Notes under the pieces: generated by a model | What the model saw: the letters and a program-made list of their open reading frames with translations, nothing else | Databases searched by the model: none | Told to the model about the DNA's origin: nothing | Assembly: GCF_036324505.1 (NCBI RefSeq) | Contig: NC_086350.1 | Span: forward strand, 12,074,032 to 12,138,031 | Reading direction: 5' to 3' | DNA: 64,000 nucleotides | Source: Eleginops maclovinus | Lineage: Eukaryota > Chordata > Actinopteri > Perciformes > Eleginopidae | Shown here: piece by piece, positions 26,840-38,700 of the stretch | Layout of the letters: each line of letters begins with the position of its first letter | Numbering within the stretch: the first letter of the stretch is position 1 | Program-made: the position numbers and the translations under genes

Positions 26840-27480
26840 CGCGCGTTAATATCTAAGCGTGCATGGGGTTTACATCTGTCAAGACGATTTTACCTCGCAC
26901 GATTGCTCATCTGTATATGTGAGCCTAGCGTTGAGCCTTTAAACCTATCTTCATCTGGCTACGATGTATGATTATCAGAAACCAGTGGTGTCTATGACGC
27001 TGCTTCCTTTTTACGGCGCATAGATATGCGGTCGTTTCTCTTTTTTCCCATCTCTCTCCACTGTACGATAAAACGAGGAGGGGCTTGATGCCGTGGAGGA
27101 GGCAGGCAGGCAGGCTGAGCTGACCCGCTTGCGGTGTGTGTGTATCGCTCAGCCTACATCCAAGCCAGTTCGCATGCATTAACGAGTGACAAATATCAGG
27201 TAGGATTTCAGCTTCTTTTCTTATTTCCCCCATGTGTGTTTTCAAACCCTGGCGCTGTTGTTCAAGGTGCTGATCCTCCCAAACGGTCTCACTACAGGGA
27301 GGCGAACCACTCGATGTTGGCTCAGCAGAAGCGCTGGAAACATCTCATATTAACAGCCTGCAGACGACCTTTGCACATGATAATCTGGTGTGTTTCACTT
27401 CGCCGTGTCATTGCTTTTATTTAGATTTAACAGCGGCCGATCTGCTTCATCCGGTGCGTTATTACGAGCCTGTCAAATCT
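26840..27480 (+). promoter_or_regulatory. tln2: CpG-rich island, likely tln2 promoter
   Basis: CpG dinucleotides are dense here (dozens in about 640 bp, for example in ATCGCGCG at 26840, TACGGCGCATAG near 27015, CAGCGGCCGATC near 27431), while flanking DNA is AT-rich and nearly free of CpG. No clear TATA box is seen, as is usual for such promoters. It lies upstream of a good plus-strand splice donor (27199/27200) and is the only extended island between c2cd4a and the talin-2 coding exons. It could alternatively, or also, serve c2cd4a on the minus strand. Confidence 0.55.
27080..27199 (+). other. tln2: Candidate non-coding exon 1 of tln2 (5' limit approximate)
   Basis: The sequence ends in ATATCAG and is followed at 27200 by GTAGGA, a good donor, inside the CpG island. 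A 5' UTR exon here would splice to the acceptor at 54710-54711 in front of the talin-2 start codon. Vertebrate TLN2 genes have non-coding 5' exons far upstream of the first coding exon, which fits. The transcription start is not fixed by the sequence, and other leader exons may lie between. Confidence 0.4.
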
Positions 27481-30400
27481 ACGTCTTCGCCTAATGTGTG
27501 ACTGACTGATTTTGACATTGACAGATAAGAGTTAATAAGATGAATATTTCATTGACCTACTTGTTTGGCGTTGTTGCTGCATGTTAATTATCTAGGCTTG
27601 CCGAAAATCGGAATGGGCAACTAATGCTGCCCAGCTCCAGCATCCGTGCTGCTCTGCAAAGAAATGTGGTGTACAGTAACTTGGACTTGACCTGAATGTT
27701 ATCTGGATCGGCTTAACATCAAAGCTTTGTGGGACTGTCGTAGCATGGAGGGATGTAACCACTGATGATGTACAGTAGGCTGACAGAATTGTGGGAGAAT
27801 AGGCAGGGGATACAATTCTATAATGGTCTGTTTGGTCAAGTTTGTTGAGTTTGTCAGCCCACTAATCCCTCGGCCCAGAGATTGAAATCTGCATTTTTTT
27901 GGATCTCTATAAGAATTTTTTTTCTTCGCCCCCTTGGCACCGGCCTGCTCACAGAGGTTGGAGTGAATGCTCACCTGGCTACACTTTCTCCATGACACCC
28001 GAATGGGGGATGTGCATCCCCTGAAGGACATGACTCCCTACTGTAGGCCGCCCTGCTGCCTCATACAGATGTGTGTGCGCTGTCAAATGTTACTGCGTGA
28101 ATGTCGAATACAGGGGCCTTGCAATACACCCATACCTTTCCATGGTTGGTTTCACATCCAGGTCATTAGTTTGTGGAACAAATGTATGAGACTTCGGCTA
28201 AATTGCTATGCCAAACCACATTAGCAACACGTCAGCCTCTTTTGACATTCTCATTTACAAGAGAAGCTTTTGACTGCTATCACAAACTGTTAAAAAAAAA
28301 TCACCCCACCCCACCACAGTATTAGCGTCTGAGCTTTTTCTATGAGAGGCGTCTACGATATGAAGGGTCAATCCAAGGATACTCATGGCGTGAGGAGGGT
28401 TTCAAGCAAAGATTGAAGGGTGACATGTTTTTCGTGAGTGATGTCACTAGAAGAGTCAAGCTGTATCAGAAGGCAGCTTTGATTCTGGATAGCTTTATAC
28501 AGTAAGACACTACTGAGAGTCCTGGGGCTTGATTGCAAGTGGGAGTAGCCGTACTAAAAATGGATTCCTTGGTTTGTAGAGGATAAAATCATCCGCCAAC
28601 CACATTATAGGGAAAGGTATGGGCTCCGCAGCATTTTTGCATGTTTCTTAATTGATTTGTATAATTCCTACATAACATCTGTGTTTGTGTTTGTATTCAA
28701 TTAGATGCTAGAGGGCTGCTTTCTGGTTTGACATGTTCAGAAAAGTTAACAGTCAGCATACAGTGTCTCATAGCCAATGGTTTGGTTGACAGATGATGGT
28801 GTCAAGCATTACCATTTTAATGTTTTTACTGTTTCAAAGTCTGCTTCATGTATGATGATAAACAGATCTCAGCGCCTGCTTTTAATTAATGGCATTACCA
28901 AAGCCATGAAATGTTTCTGTTACCGGAAATATGGATTTATAACCTTAATATTGCTAACATTTTCTGATATACGTCTTCAGTGCTTTTTATAAATGTGATA
29001 AGGATGATGATAGAAAAATGTTTGGGATTTTTAATAGTTTTAATTGTGTCTGTTGTGTCACATAAAGTCTTTAGAAAATAAGTGTTCAAAAGCTGAGTGT
29101 TAAAATGTGCCAATAGAAAATTATCTCCAGATTACATAGTGTTGGAAAGGCTTTATGAAATACCTTTCCCCTATAATGACATTGAGCTGGATTGTCTGTA
29201 GGATTAATGTTTGGACTAGCCATAACATATTTGCTAATTTCTTGACGTGTGTGCATAAGGCATTGTGCAATCCGATATCTAATTTTGCAGGAACACTAAA
29301 GCTCAATAGTGGTACACTGCACCTGTTGGTTCACCATACAGTAAGGGCATTTGGCTTGCCAATGTTGAGTAAAGAAGCAAAGACCTTCCAAATCTGAGCA
29401 TCTGCAATGAGCACTGCACACTTTCCTACAGCACAGTACACAGATATAATTAGATCACAGCACCACCAATGTCACAAGCTCACATGAAGCATGCATCTGC
29501 CAGCGGCAACTGATAAAAGCTTAGTGTTCCATCAAACAACACTGGATACTATTCACAAGACCCAAGGTTATAAAAGCAATGTTTGTGAGCGTGTGCCAAA
29601 AGAAATACAACTTTTAAACTTAAAACATAATAAAGAGCTCAAACCGGTAGGTAATGTGAACATTCTACATTTCCTCATGCTTATCTTTTGAAGTATTAGA
29701 TACTGCAATTTCACTTCGCTGTGGTAATTAAAACTAAGCACTATTTAAATGGTGCCTTTTTCCCACTCATTGCCAGCTATTGAAGAGGCTATTACCACAG
29801 TGATTCCGTATTATGGGAAGCTATTAAGGATATCTCTGCTACAACAACTTTAGTCCACTCTCTCAACTCTGCGCCTAATTTACTGTGAATCACAGGTCTC
29901 AAACATGGCCTTTAAATACACCATGTGCTCCCGTAAAGTGCTTTTAGTCAGTGTTCTTTCAAATTGTGCAACCCAGGGAGAAACATACAATCGTTGAACT
30001 GTTCCGTAAATAACTGTAACAATGTTCATGCATTTTCAAGAAAGTATTTTGATCTACAAAGTGTTGAGAACAAGCACAATAGTTAAAGACAAAGGCTCAA
30101 TTGTATTTGCTGTTCATTAGAAAGTGATTTTCCTCTCAGCTGTTTCAGTTGCTCCGTCATCAAGAATACATTCCTGGTTGGAATTCCCCAGGAAATGTTC
30201 TGCTGGTGGGGGTGGGAAGTAAGGGTTTTGAGAGTCATTGGAGAGAAAGATTGTTGAACCATATTTAATGCATGAATGTGTAGGAGGTGGAAACTCAAAC
30301 ACACCCCATGCTGGTGCTGTGACCCAGCCTTTGTGTTTCATCTTTACCAGTGAAATAGATCTCTCTTGTGTATTTTCTCGCTGCTGTCTTTCTGTGATCA

Positions 30401-30984
30401 CAGCCTCTTTAGGGCCTGGCTTGTTTCCAGATATGTTTCTATAGAACAAGAGGTGGATGTATAAGCTGGCAGCCATCCTTACTCCACCACATCAATCTGA
30501 ATTCATAATTTCCGGTATTTTTTTTACTAACAGATGACTGTGGCAGGCAGTCAATATGTGAGAGCTATAATGCAGATGGGAAATATTTTCACTAGTAAGG
30601 TTGATTTCACATTAGATTAAATTGGGGAACACATGATTTATAATTGTTGGCTATTCCATCGATGCGTATCAGTATGAGCATATCCACAGGTCAATCAATT
30701 GTTGGTCCAGTAATGTGCAGCAGTTTAATCTAACAATTGTTACCTTCAAATTTGGTGATTATATCTTCAATTATATGATGTTACTTTAATTAAAAAAGAA
30801 TGCTGTTGATTGTTGTTTCCTGTTTATTTTTTTTGATCACATCAGCAGACCGTGTTCGCAGGACACAACATCAGTTATCATAATTAATCTAGAAAGACAA
30901 ATATTATGTAACGTGGTAATATATTGAATTGATTAATGAATAGTGGTGGCTGACACAGCACTTACCAAAGTATTTACCTTACAT

Positions 30985-31215
30985 GTGGTCATAGTCGACG
31001 CGGCCGTGGTGATGCGTTAGCGGACTCAAGAAGTAGGTCAGTTGCCGGTGTGGTGTGTTTCGGGTCGGAGGCAGTGGCACAGCCGTTGGCACTCCTCATC
31101 TGCCGGTCAAAAGAGCTGCCAGTTTAAAGTAGCAGATGACAGGTCTGACCTCCCCGTCATGCACACAGTATTGCCCCCCGACTGGGTCAGTGGCATAAAA
31201 GAAAAGAGGTTTGAT
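30985..31215. promoter_or_regulatory. CpG-rich islet inside the tln2 first intron
   Basis: A short run with many CpGs (GTCGACGCGGCCGTGG near 30995, TGCGTTAGCGGAC near 31014, TTTCGGGTCGGAGG near 31058) stands out from AT-rich flanks. It could be an alternative tln2 promoter, an enhancer, or a young transposon remnant. There is no convincing TATA box or protein frame. Confidence 0.3.
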
Positions 31216-32835
31216 CTGAGGTCTCTCTCAGCACCAGCGGTCAGCTTAAGTAAATATCTACCTACTTACCTTTGGTTGCCTGGCTGCTGATACATTTTAG
31301 TACATTTAGGTTTTCAACTCTAGCTAATCTAATTAATATACTTTTACCAAATCTCTTTTATGTGTTTTGAGGTAGGACTGTTCTTTTAAATTATGATCAA
31401 GCATTGAGCAAGGCATCTGACAAAAGCTTGATTAGTTAAGCTGACATTTTGAATAGTTCACTCTTTTGCAAATTGCATAAATAACCCTATTAGCATTCAG
31501 TTGTACTTGTCGTAGTTTGTAATACCCACTATTTCAATCTGTTATGGCTCTGTTTTGGTCTTACGGAGTCACACAGGAATGATTAGGAACATGAACCACT
31601 CTGCCTGAGGCAAACTGATTATCAGTGCTAAAGCTCATGTGATACCTGTGCTAAAGATCATGTGATACACAGCCTCCTCTGAAAAGGGGAGAGTGACTCC
31701 ATTAATGTTTTTTTTGTCTCTGACAGGTTTCTCTGTTTAACAAGTTTGAGGGAATACAATGAGATTCCATTGTCATTGCCTTACGTTTGAGTACAAAAGG
31801 AGAAGATGTACTCTATTGTGTTTGAGTCAATAATTTCCCTTCTGTTCTTACAGTACAAAATGGCAGGTTCGGTTTTAATGGAGACAGAATCCATAGAGCA
31901 CAGTTGACCACCTTGTAGTCTTTGTTCATGGCTGCTTTGTCGATTTGCTGTAACCAGCCAAGCTTCTTGTAAGGTACCACTGCTGAGAGCATCTAACTGT
32001 CTCTTTGTTGAGAGATTTGAAGGTATACACCCGTTTTTTTGCACATTCACAGTTTCTTTTGGCTCTGATATAATTCATAGCGAAGAAATGTAATCACTAC
32101 TCTAAAGTATATAAGCTGAGATTCTGTTTTTATTTGTGCTCGGATTTTGGTAGAGTTTGTTGTAGCCAGTACCACAAAGGAATCACATTAGAGGTTTACT
32201 TTCAAAGGCTGTGATTATTTTTGCCCCATTTATCAGCATGCTGGGAGTGTTTTTTTCTGGCAGGGGGTCTCCTAGGGCCGCCACAGGAGCTAGAGGTCAA
32301 TGACAGTGGGGCAGAGATCCAAATGATCGAGACACTTGCCATCGATCTGCATCAATGATACATAACAGCCAAATACAAATACACTGATAACACAATACTT
32401 TCACTTAATAGTAAAGATCATAGAGCAGATTTGAGTAATCCCAGTTTGTAATTTGTACATGATAAGAAATCTCCAAAGTTCGAGAGGCTTACACAATTTT
32501 TAGACAGTGAAAAGGTAGTTGCATTTGGACAGAGGTGAAATGAAAAAAAAAAGGATGGATAAAGTAAACACAAAGATATTGCTGGCGAACGGCATGGTAC
32601 ATCTTGTTTTAAAGAGAATTGACGAGGCAGTAGCTTCACATCAAGGTTAATTGAGGGCTGTCAGGTCCTATGTGTTCACAGCAGCTCTCAGGCTGTTTTT
32701 GTGACTGCCTGAGGGGAAGGACTCCTGTCTGAAGAGCACCACTAAAATTACTGCTATCCTCTGCTCTGATCCTCTGCAGGCTGCAAAGGCTGCTGATCGA
32801 GCGAGAAATCCCCCCCACACTCTATTTTATCCGTC

Positions 32836-32842
32836 CTCTCTC

Positions 32843-32909
<67 letters not shown>
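32836..32909. repeat. (CT)n microsatellite
   Basis: A CT dinucleotide tract of 74 bp with a single interruption (G at 32855). Confidence 0.97.
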
Positions 32910-32911
<2 letters not shown>

Positions 32912-35413
32912 GCTCAGGGTGATGTAGTGTCAGCACCTTGAGTCTCAAAGAACTGTGGACTGCCCTGACACACTCTTGTTGAAATGATTTCACATTGGCC
33001 TCGATGGCCACGCGGAAGTGCATTTAGCAGCTGTATTGTAAGTGGTGATGTTACTTTAGCCTCTATATTCAGCTCATCAGCAGTGCAGTGACCTTGTGTT
33101 AAGGGCAGAGGGACACTCTGGTTACCATCAGTGGAAAACAATATCTACAGTCGTTGCTCTGTTTTTGGTGATGGAATGATAAAGTTGTCTCATACGACCA
33201 TGGCATGATTTGTATTATCTACCCTAGGATTTCTTAGCTTTTGCTAACATGTTGAAATCTGAATTATATTATTATCTTATCTAAATGTTTTATTAATGCT
33301 GCTGAGGTTCTGGAAAGCATTTAACATATGAGAACTGTGGCTTCTTTGTAAGTGAGAAGAAGGGTTTATAGAAGGAGCACTACTTTTTCTAAAGATTTCA
33401 AACAATACTCAGCGTTACTTCATTATTTAAGGCTATTTACTAAAATACAGCATAAAGCACAGGCACAACTTTAAAAGGTGTGCATAGTAAACAGTAGCAC
33501 ACAGGCACAGCATCTAACATTTGTTCTTTGTTTTAAACAATTACATTCATCTGCCCTCATAAAGGTGTCGACTCAACCTTAGTTGTTCTGCTGATCCTCT
33601 GGGTCAAGTGCAACATAAATTCTAAATGGTCGCTTTGGGAATAGGGTCACCTGGCCTGATGGCACAAAATCATTAGCAAAGGAGGAAATTGTAATTCAAG
33701 TCAGGCTTTCATTATACAAGATCTTGATTCATACAGTAACCTTGTTTATCGGTGCATTGTTGTTCTAAGAGCTGAACGAGAGCTGAATATAAATGTTGAC
33801 TTTCCGGAAAACATGCATTGTCTGGAAAACCAGAACTGATGAGCTCACTTGAGTTTGTGTTCAATTTCCTGTAGCTGTGTCAGCAGCCACTGAAGTGAGG
33901 GAGATATCAACATCCTCCTAAAACAGATTGTAATATAAACCCTCTTCTCTCTGCATGTCCTTTTAACCTATCATTATATCCATACCATATCCGATTTACA
34001 TGTAGTACACAAAAAAGGTCTCTAAAAAGCTATACAGAACACAAAAATGGGCGAGCTAGCATTCATTTATCCCCTGTAAATGATAGTTACTTTGCACACA
34101 TTTCATTGTGTGCTTTTTTTCCACTCAGTGTTTTCAAGTTTACTCCTTCGCTGTGGCTTTTCTGTTGTGCCACTGGTTAAACCTGCTGCTGAACATGTGC
34201 ATTACAATATTACAGGTATTCAAAAGAATAATCATGTTATTTTTAGAAGCATTAGTTCATTTTATCTACAGCTCTGAATCATGTTGTCAAACTCAGTGAG
34301 CCATCAAAGCAAGTGGTCATTGTTCCGATGATGCACTGCCTTTTCCATACAGCACAACATGAATGGAGAGGGTTTATGTAAGATGAGACATCTTGAAAAT
34401 GCTCTAAATAGGGCAACCATTATATGCCTACTCTATGCATGTGCTTGCATGTTTTCACGGATACTCCCTAGCACTGAAGATGTAAAAGCTGCTGGATATG
34501 AACTACTCATAACTGTTAGCATTATGCATGGATAAAACAATGGCTTATTGCGTGCTTAGCTTTGAATCAAAGCCCCTAATGAACTTGGTTGTACGAGACT
34601 GTCAACAGTTTTGCACCAAACAAAAAGCTAATATATAGTTGATGCTAATAAGGAATATTTTGTTCACTGTGGAAAACTGATATTTTATGCACACTACTCT
34701 AAAGATTTATTATGACATTCAACCTTATACAAGCAAAAGAAACATTTTGCATAATGTGGGTAGTATTATGTGGGCATCTCAAGGCACCTTGAATCTCATT
34801 TTTAAATTGGATCTCTTTCTAAAGGGAAGTTGTTAAATATTTTTCAGTAATGCTGTCATCTCTGTATTTCTTCAACATCCCCATGAAATTGTTAAGCCGT
34901 GGTCTTTTCTATTAATGCAGTTGGCATTGGTAAAGTGGATGCTTTTTAGATTGCTATTAGATCTGCATAACTGAAGAAACTGCCGTCACATAGTCCCTCA
35001 TTTCATGGCATTTGACTTGCAGGTCTAGCACATATGGATCCTTCTTTGCAAACACAAACTCTTGTCATCATCTGTTCATTTTTATGTTGCAAAATGGGGA
35101 ATATATCCAAGCATGACAAATGTTTTATGTGTAAAAATGTGTAATTCTGCAACACTGCAACTAAAACCATTAGTAGCTAATAAGAAGGATCCTGTCTAAG
35201 CAGTTGTCATTAAGCCTCTTCTACAATAAGCAGTGTTTCATCAAGAAAACTTCAAAACATTTCCCCCTGATAGATATGAACAATTTTCTACGGGTGCATA
35301 CATTTTGCTCTTTCAAATATTTCCAAAAAATCAGCTTTCAACAAATGGCACAGCTTGAGCACTACATTTGAAAGATATAAGATTAGAGAAGTGTTGAAGG
35401 GGAGTCATGTATC

Positions 35414-35430
35414 TTTTTTTTTTTTTTTTT
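35414..35430. repeat. Poly-T tract
   Basis: Seventeen consecutive T residues followed by CCC. It could be the poly(A) tail of an inverted retroposed copy, but no recognisable body was found next to it. Confidence 0.9.
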
Positions 35431-35715
35431 CCCGAAAGGAGATGCTGTGTATAAGTTTAAAATGATATGGTGTTAAATTCTGGCAACCCTTACCATCTGT
35501 TGGGTCTGCTAAATGGCAGCTGTTAGCTTCTCTCTCTGTTGAGTCTTCAGTTTCTTCAGACATTAGATTGATGGACCTGCAGCCAATAGAGGATAGCTGC
35601 TCCCCCGCAGTGGATATGCTACCCCTGCAAGGCTATACCCACGAGATGACACCCTCTCTCTCCAGTCTGGCTGGGATGGAGTCATGTAACATAGCCAGGT
35701 GTGTGTGCCAGCCTG

Positions 35716-35728
35716 AGGTCAGGGGTCA
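35716..35728 (+). promoter_or_regulatory. DR1 nuclear-receptor half-site pair
   Basis: AGGTCA, one spacer base, then GGGTCA: a near-perfect direct repeat with 1-bp spacing, the class bound by RXR heterodimers, HNF4 and COUP-TF. The surrounding 35.57-35.76 kb is GC-richer than its flanks. Binding is inferred from motif match only. Confidence 0.35.
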
Positions 35729-38700
35729 TTCCAGTGCTAATGATCACGGCTCTCTTTGAAAACGGAGGAAGTGACTGATGTTCAGCTTGCTGTCTCTGGT
35801 AAATCATAATTTTCTCTGATTTGTCTCTGCCATGTCTCATTCATTATCCATGCTTTCTGCCCTTTTCATAATCCAAAATCAAATGTAGTTCTGCCACATG
35901 TAGGATTATTGATGCGGTTATTTAATGACTGTCAGGGTCTTTGGCATATATTTGTGATTTACGGCCTTTGTGAGGAGCTCATACTGGGAAACATGCACTA
36001 TATTTACAGTTTGATTTGATATCTGTGTGCCTGGGAAAAGCCTGTCATAAATTACAGGAATCACATAGAGTGAGGCACTGTGAAGCTTTTTAAATTCCCC
36101 ACTGGGAGGTGGGACAAAGAGACAGCGGATCAGGCTGTGCTCTGAAAGAGCGATCTGTATGCAACTTCAGTGGGAAACAGCATCCTCGACACATGGCACA
36201 AGCTCAGAGGCATTGCTAAGAATGTGGCTGGCTTGTCATGTAAGGCGGCTCACTCTGCACTCTGTTAGCTCTAGCCTGCAAGCCCTCCTCATCAGCCACA
36301 CTTTGTGTAGATAGGGATTTCTCAGGGTATTTTAGGAGGAACTGCTCGGTTTCTGTAGTGCAGTGATTCCCAGGTATATTTATTCCCAGCAGTATTTTAG
36401 TGATTGAGCCTACATTTAATTCAAATCAGCAGCAGTAATGATGCGCTGACAATATGTCCTGTGCATGCATAGACCAGGCCTTTACATCCTACATGTCTCA
36501 CTGAGATGGATCTGTCTGCCTCCCTTTGGTGCAGAACTGTGGGACTAATTGAATTACACATCCCCCTCCTCAGCTTCTCTGTCCCATGGGAGTGCACGAC
36601 TAATCATTTGGAATCTCTGTTTTTCAGAAATGGGGAAGGGCCAGTATATCAATGGTTCTCCTATGAGCAGCCAACTGTAAAGCCATTTATTTTTCCATAA
36701 CATCTCCATAGCTACCCTAGGATTAAATGTCGTCACTCCAGAAGGCTCCAAGCCTTTTGACCCCTGAAGGTCATGGTCCCGCCAGCTGGTGCCCAGATGT
36801 ATTCCACTAAGCTACACTGCTCTTCTCAGTGAAAGAAGGGTTCAATTAAGTAAGTTGGCTAATGACCTTTCTTCAGAGCACAATATTTGAATGTGGTTAC
36901 ATTTATGTCACTACACACATTAACTGTTCTTGAATATGTTGGCCCAGTTTGTAATAATAGTTGTGTTTGGATTCTGCTATTTAAAGAATGTGTATGAATT
37001 ATTTTTGCATTTTGAGTATACTATACTATTCTTTATACGTACAATTTGTACTATACTCTTTATTGTTGGAAAGCAACTAGTGTAAATGACCTTTGCACTG
37101 AAATAGATTATTTTTTTCATGTTTTTTTCATGATGATCGCTTGAGGTCCTACTTCACCTGACTTTCCTGTGTACAGCTAATTGATTTTCTAAATGCTTCA
37201 CTTTTAGTCATGATATTTATGTGAAGAAAATCAGTCAACATGAATGTAGTAACAAAAAGCTGCAGCAGCAAGCAAAGTATTCTGTACCTTAGAGAGGAAA
37301 GTGTTCCTCTTTGCCCTCTGTCAAACATTGGTAAAGCTGGGGTGAAATTTAGGACATTGGGTGTCCCTATCATCTGTCATTATGAATCCCTGCGACTTTC
37401 TTTCATTGTCGCCCTCTCATCATAAATCAGATGTACTGCTACATCTGTAGTGCCCATGCTAATGAAGTCACACCCAGTGCAGAGACACAGCATTGATTTC
37501 ATTTCCTGCCTCTGTGGCTGCTCCCCGGGTAGCTCGATGGAGATTACATGGCGATGTCATATAAAAGGAGAGATTAAAGAATCTGTATCCAACTGGAGTG
37601 TCACAGCTGTGTGCTCAGCGTTACAATTAGATGCAGAAATGTAAGAGACGGCAGTAGAGATGGGGCTCAGTACCATGGGCTTCGTCTCTTTCCTACAGAT
37701 CCTTGGAGCGAAACTTTTTGTCTTGTTAGCTCGTGCCGGATGCGAAGGTTGGCAGGTTGCTTTTCTCTCCCACACATCTCTGCCAATGAATCGGGTGATG
37801 CTTCTCCCTGTCAGACATCTGGGGAGAGGCTTCAATGAAATGGATGGGTTGTCCAGTTATTACAGGACAGAGGAGGGCACCGTTCGTTGGCTGCCTGCAT
37901 GCTTGCCTGCCTCCTTATGTGCTTCCCCAGTCCCTGCAGTCTGTCTGCCAGGCTTTCTTATCGGTGGCAGAATCATAAAACAAGCTAAGACAAACTTTTA
38001 CTGAATTATTCAAACACATTTAACTTAAAAAATAAATAAAAGAATGTTGTTAGTAGTTGCATAAAAGCTGAAATATCTTAATGTTTAATGTATTGTTTTA
38101 CACCTTTCTTTGGTGCGATATTCTAGCATAACTGCCAATTTCAATATGACTGAGAAAATTAAAGACAGTGTGTTTTCATTCAATGAGCACTTTGTTGATT
38201 TCTGAGACAATTTTGATGATTCATTACTTATCATTTGTATCTTAAGTTGCAGCTTTATTACCATCATACAGCGAAACTGTGTTAAAAGTAGGGCTGGGTA
38301 TCTTTCCAAATGTTCAATAACGACACCATGACTTGTCCCTGGGTGTTCATTTTATTGTAATTTGTTTTTTCAATACCCATTTTCTAAAATCCATTTTAAC
38401 CAAAGATATCACAAATTAGAAATTAATGGACTTTTTTTTTTTCTTCCGATGTGTAACGTAAGACAGACAACCACCAGCACTACTGAATCTTTGTGAAACT
38501 GTGCTGCATGATTATTAAGTTACTTACCCCAATGAGATTTATTTCTTAGGTAATAACATTAGGTATGAATGACAAGCCTTTTTTGATACTTAAAGTATAT
38601 GGACTCAAATCTGTTGACCTATAAGTACAGTTTAGAGAACCTAATGTGTATTCAATTGTCATTCACATGACTTTGTCAGTTGAAATACTGCAGCTTCCTT

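Noticed and set aside
32754..33023. Minus-strand frame with a long Arg-Glu run
   Set aside because: A translation of the CT/GA microsatellite.
37557..38004. Frames of 92 and 114 aa on opposite strands
   Set aside because: The plus frame ends in a CTGCCTGC-rich repeat; no recognisable domain on either strand and no splice support.
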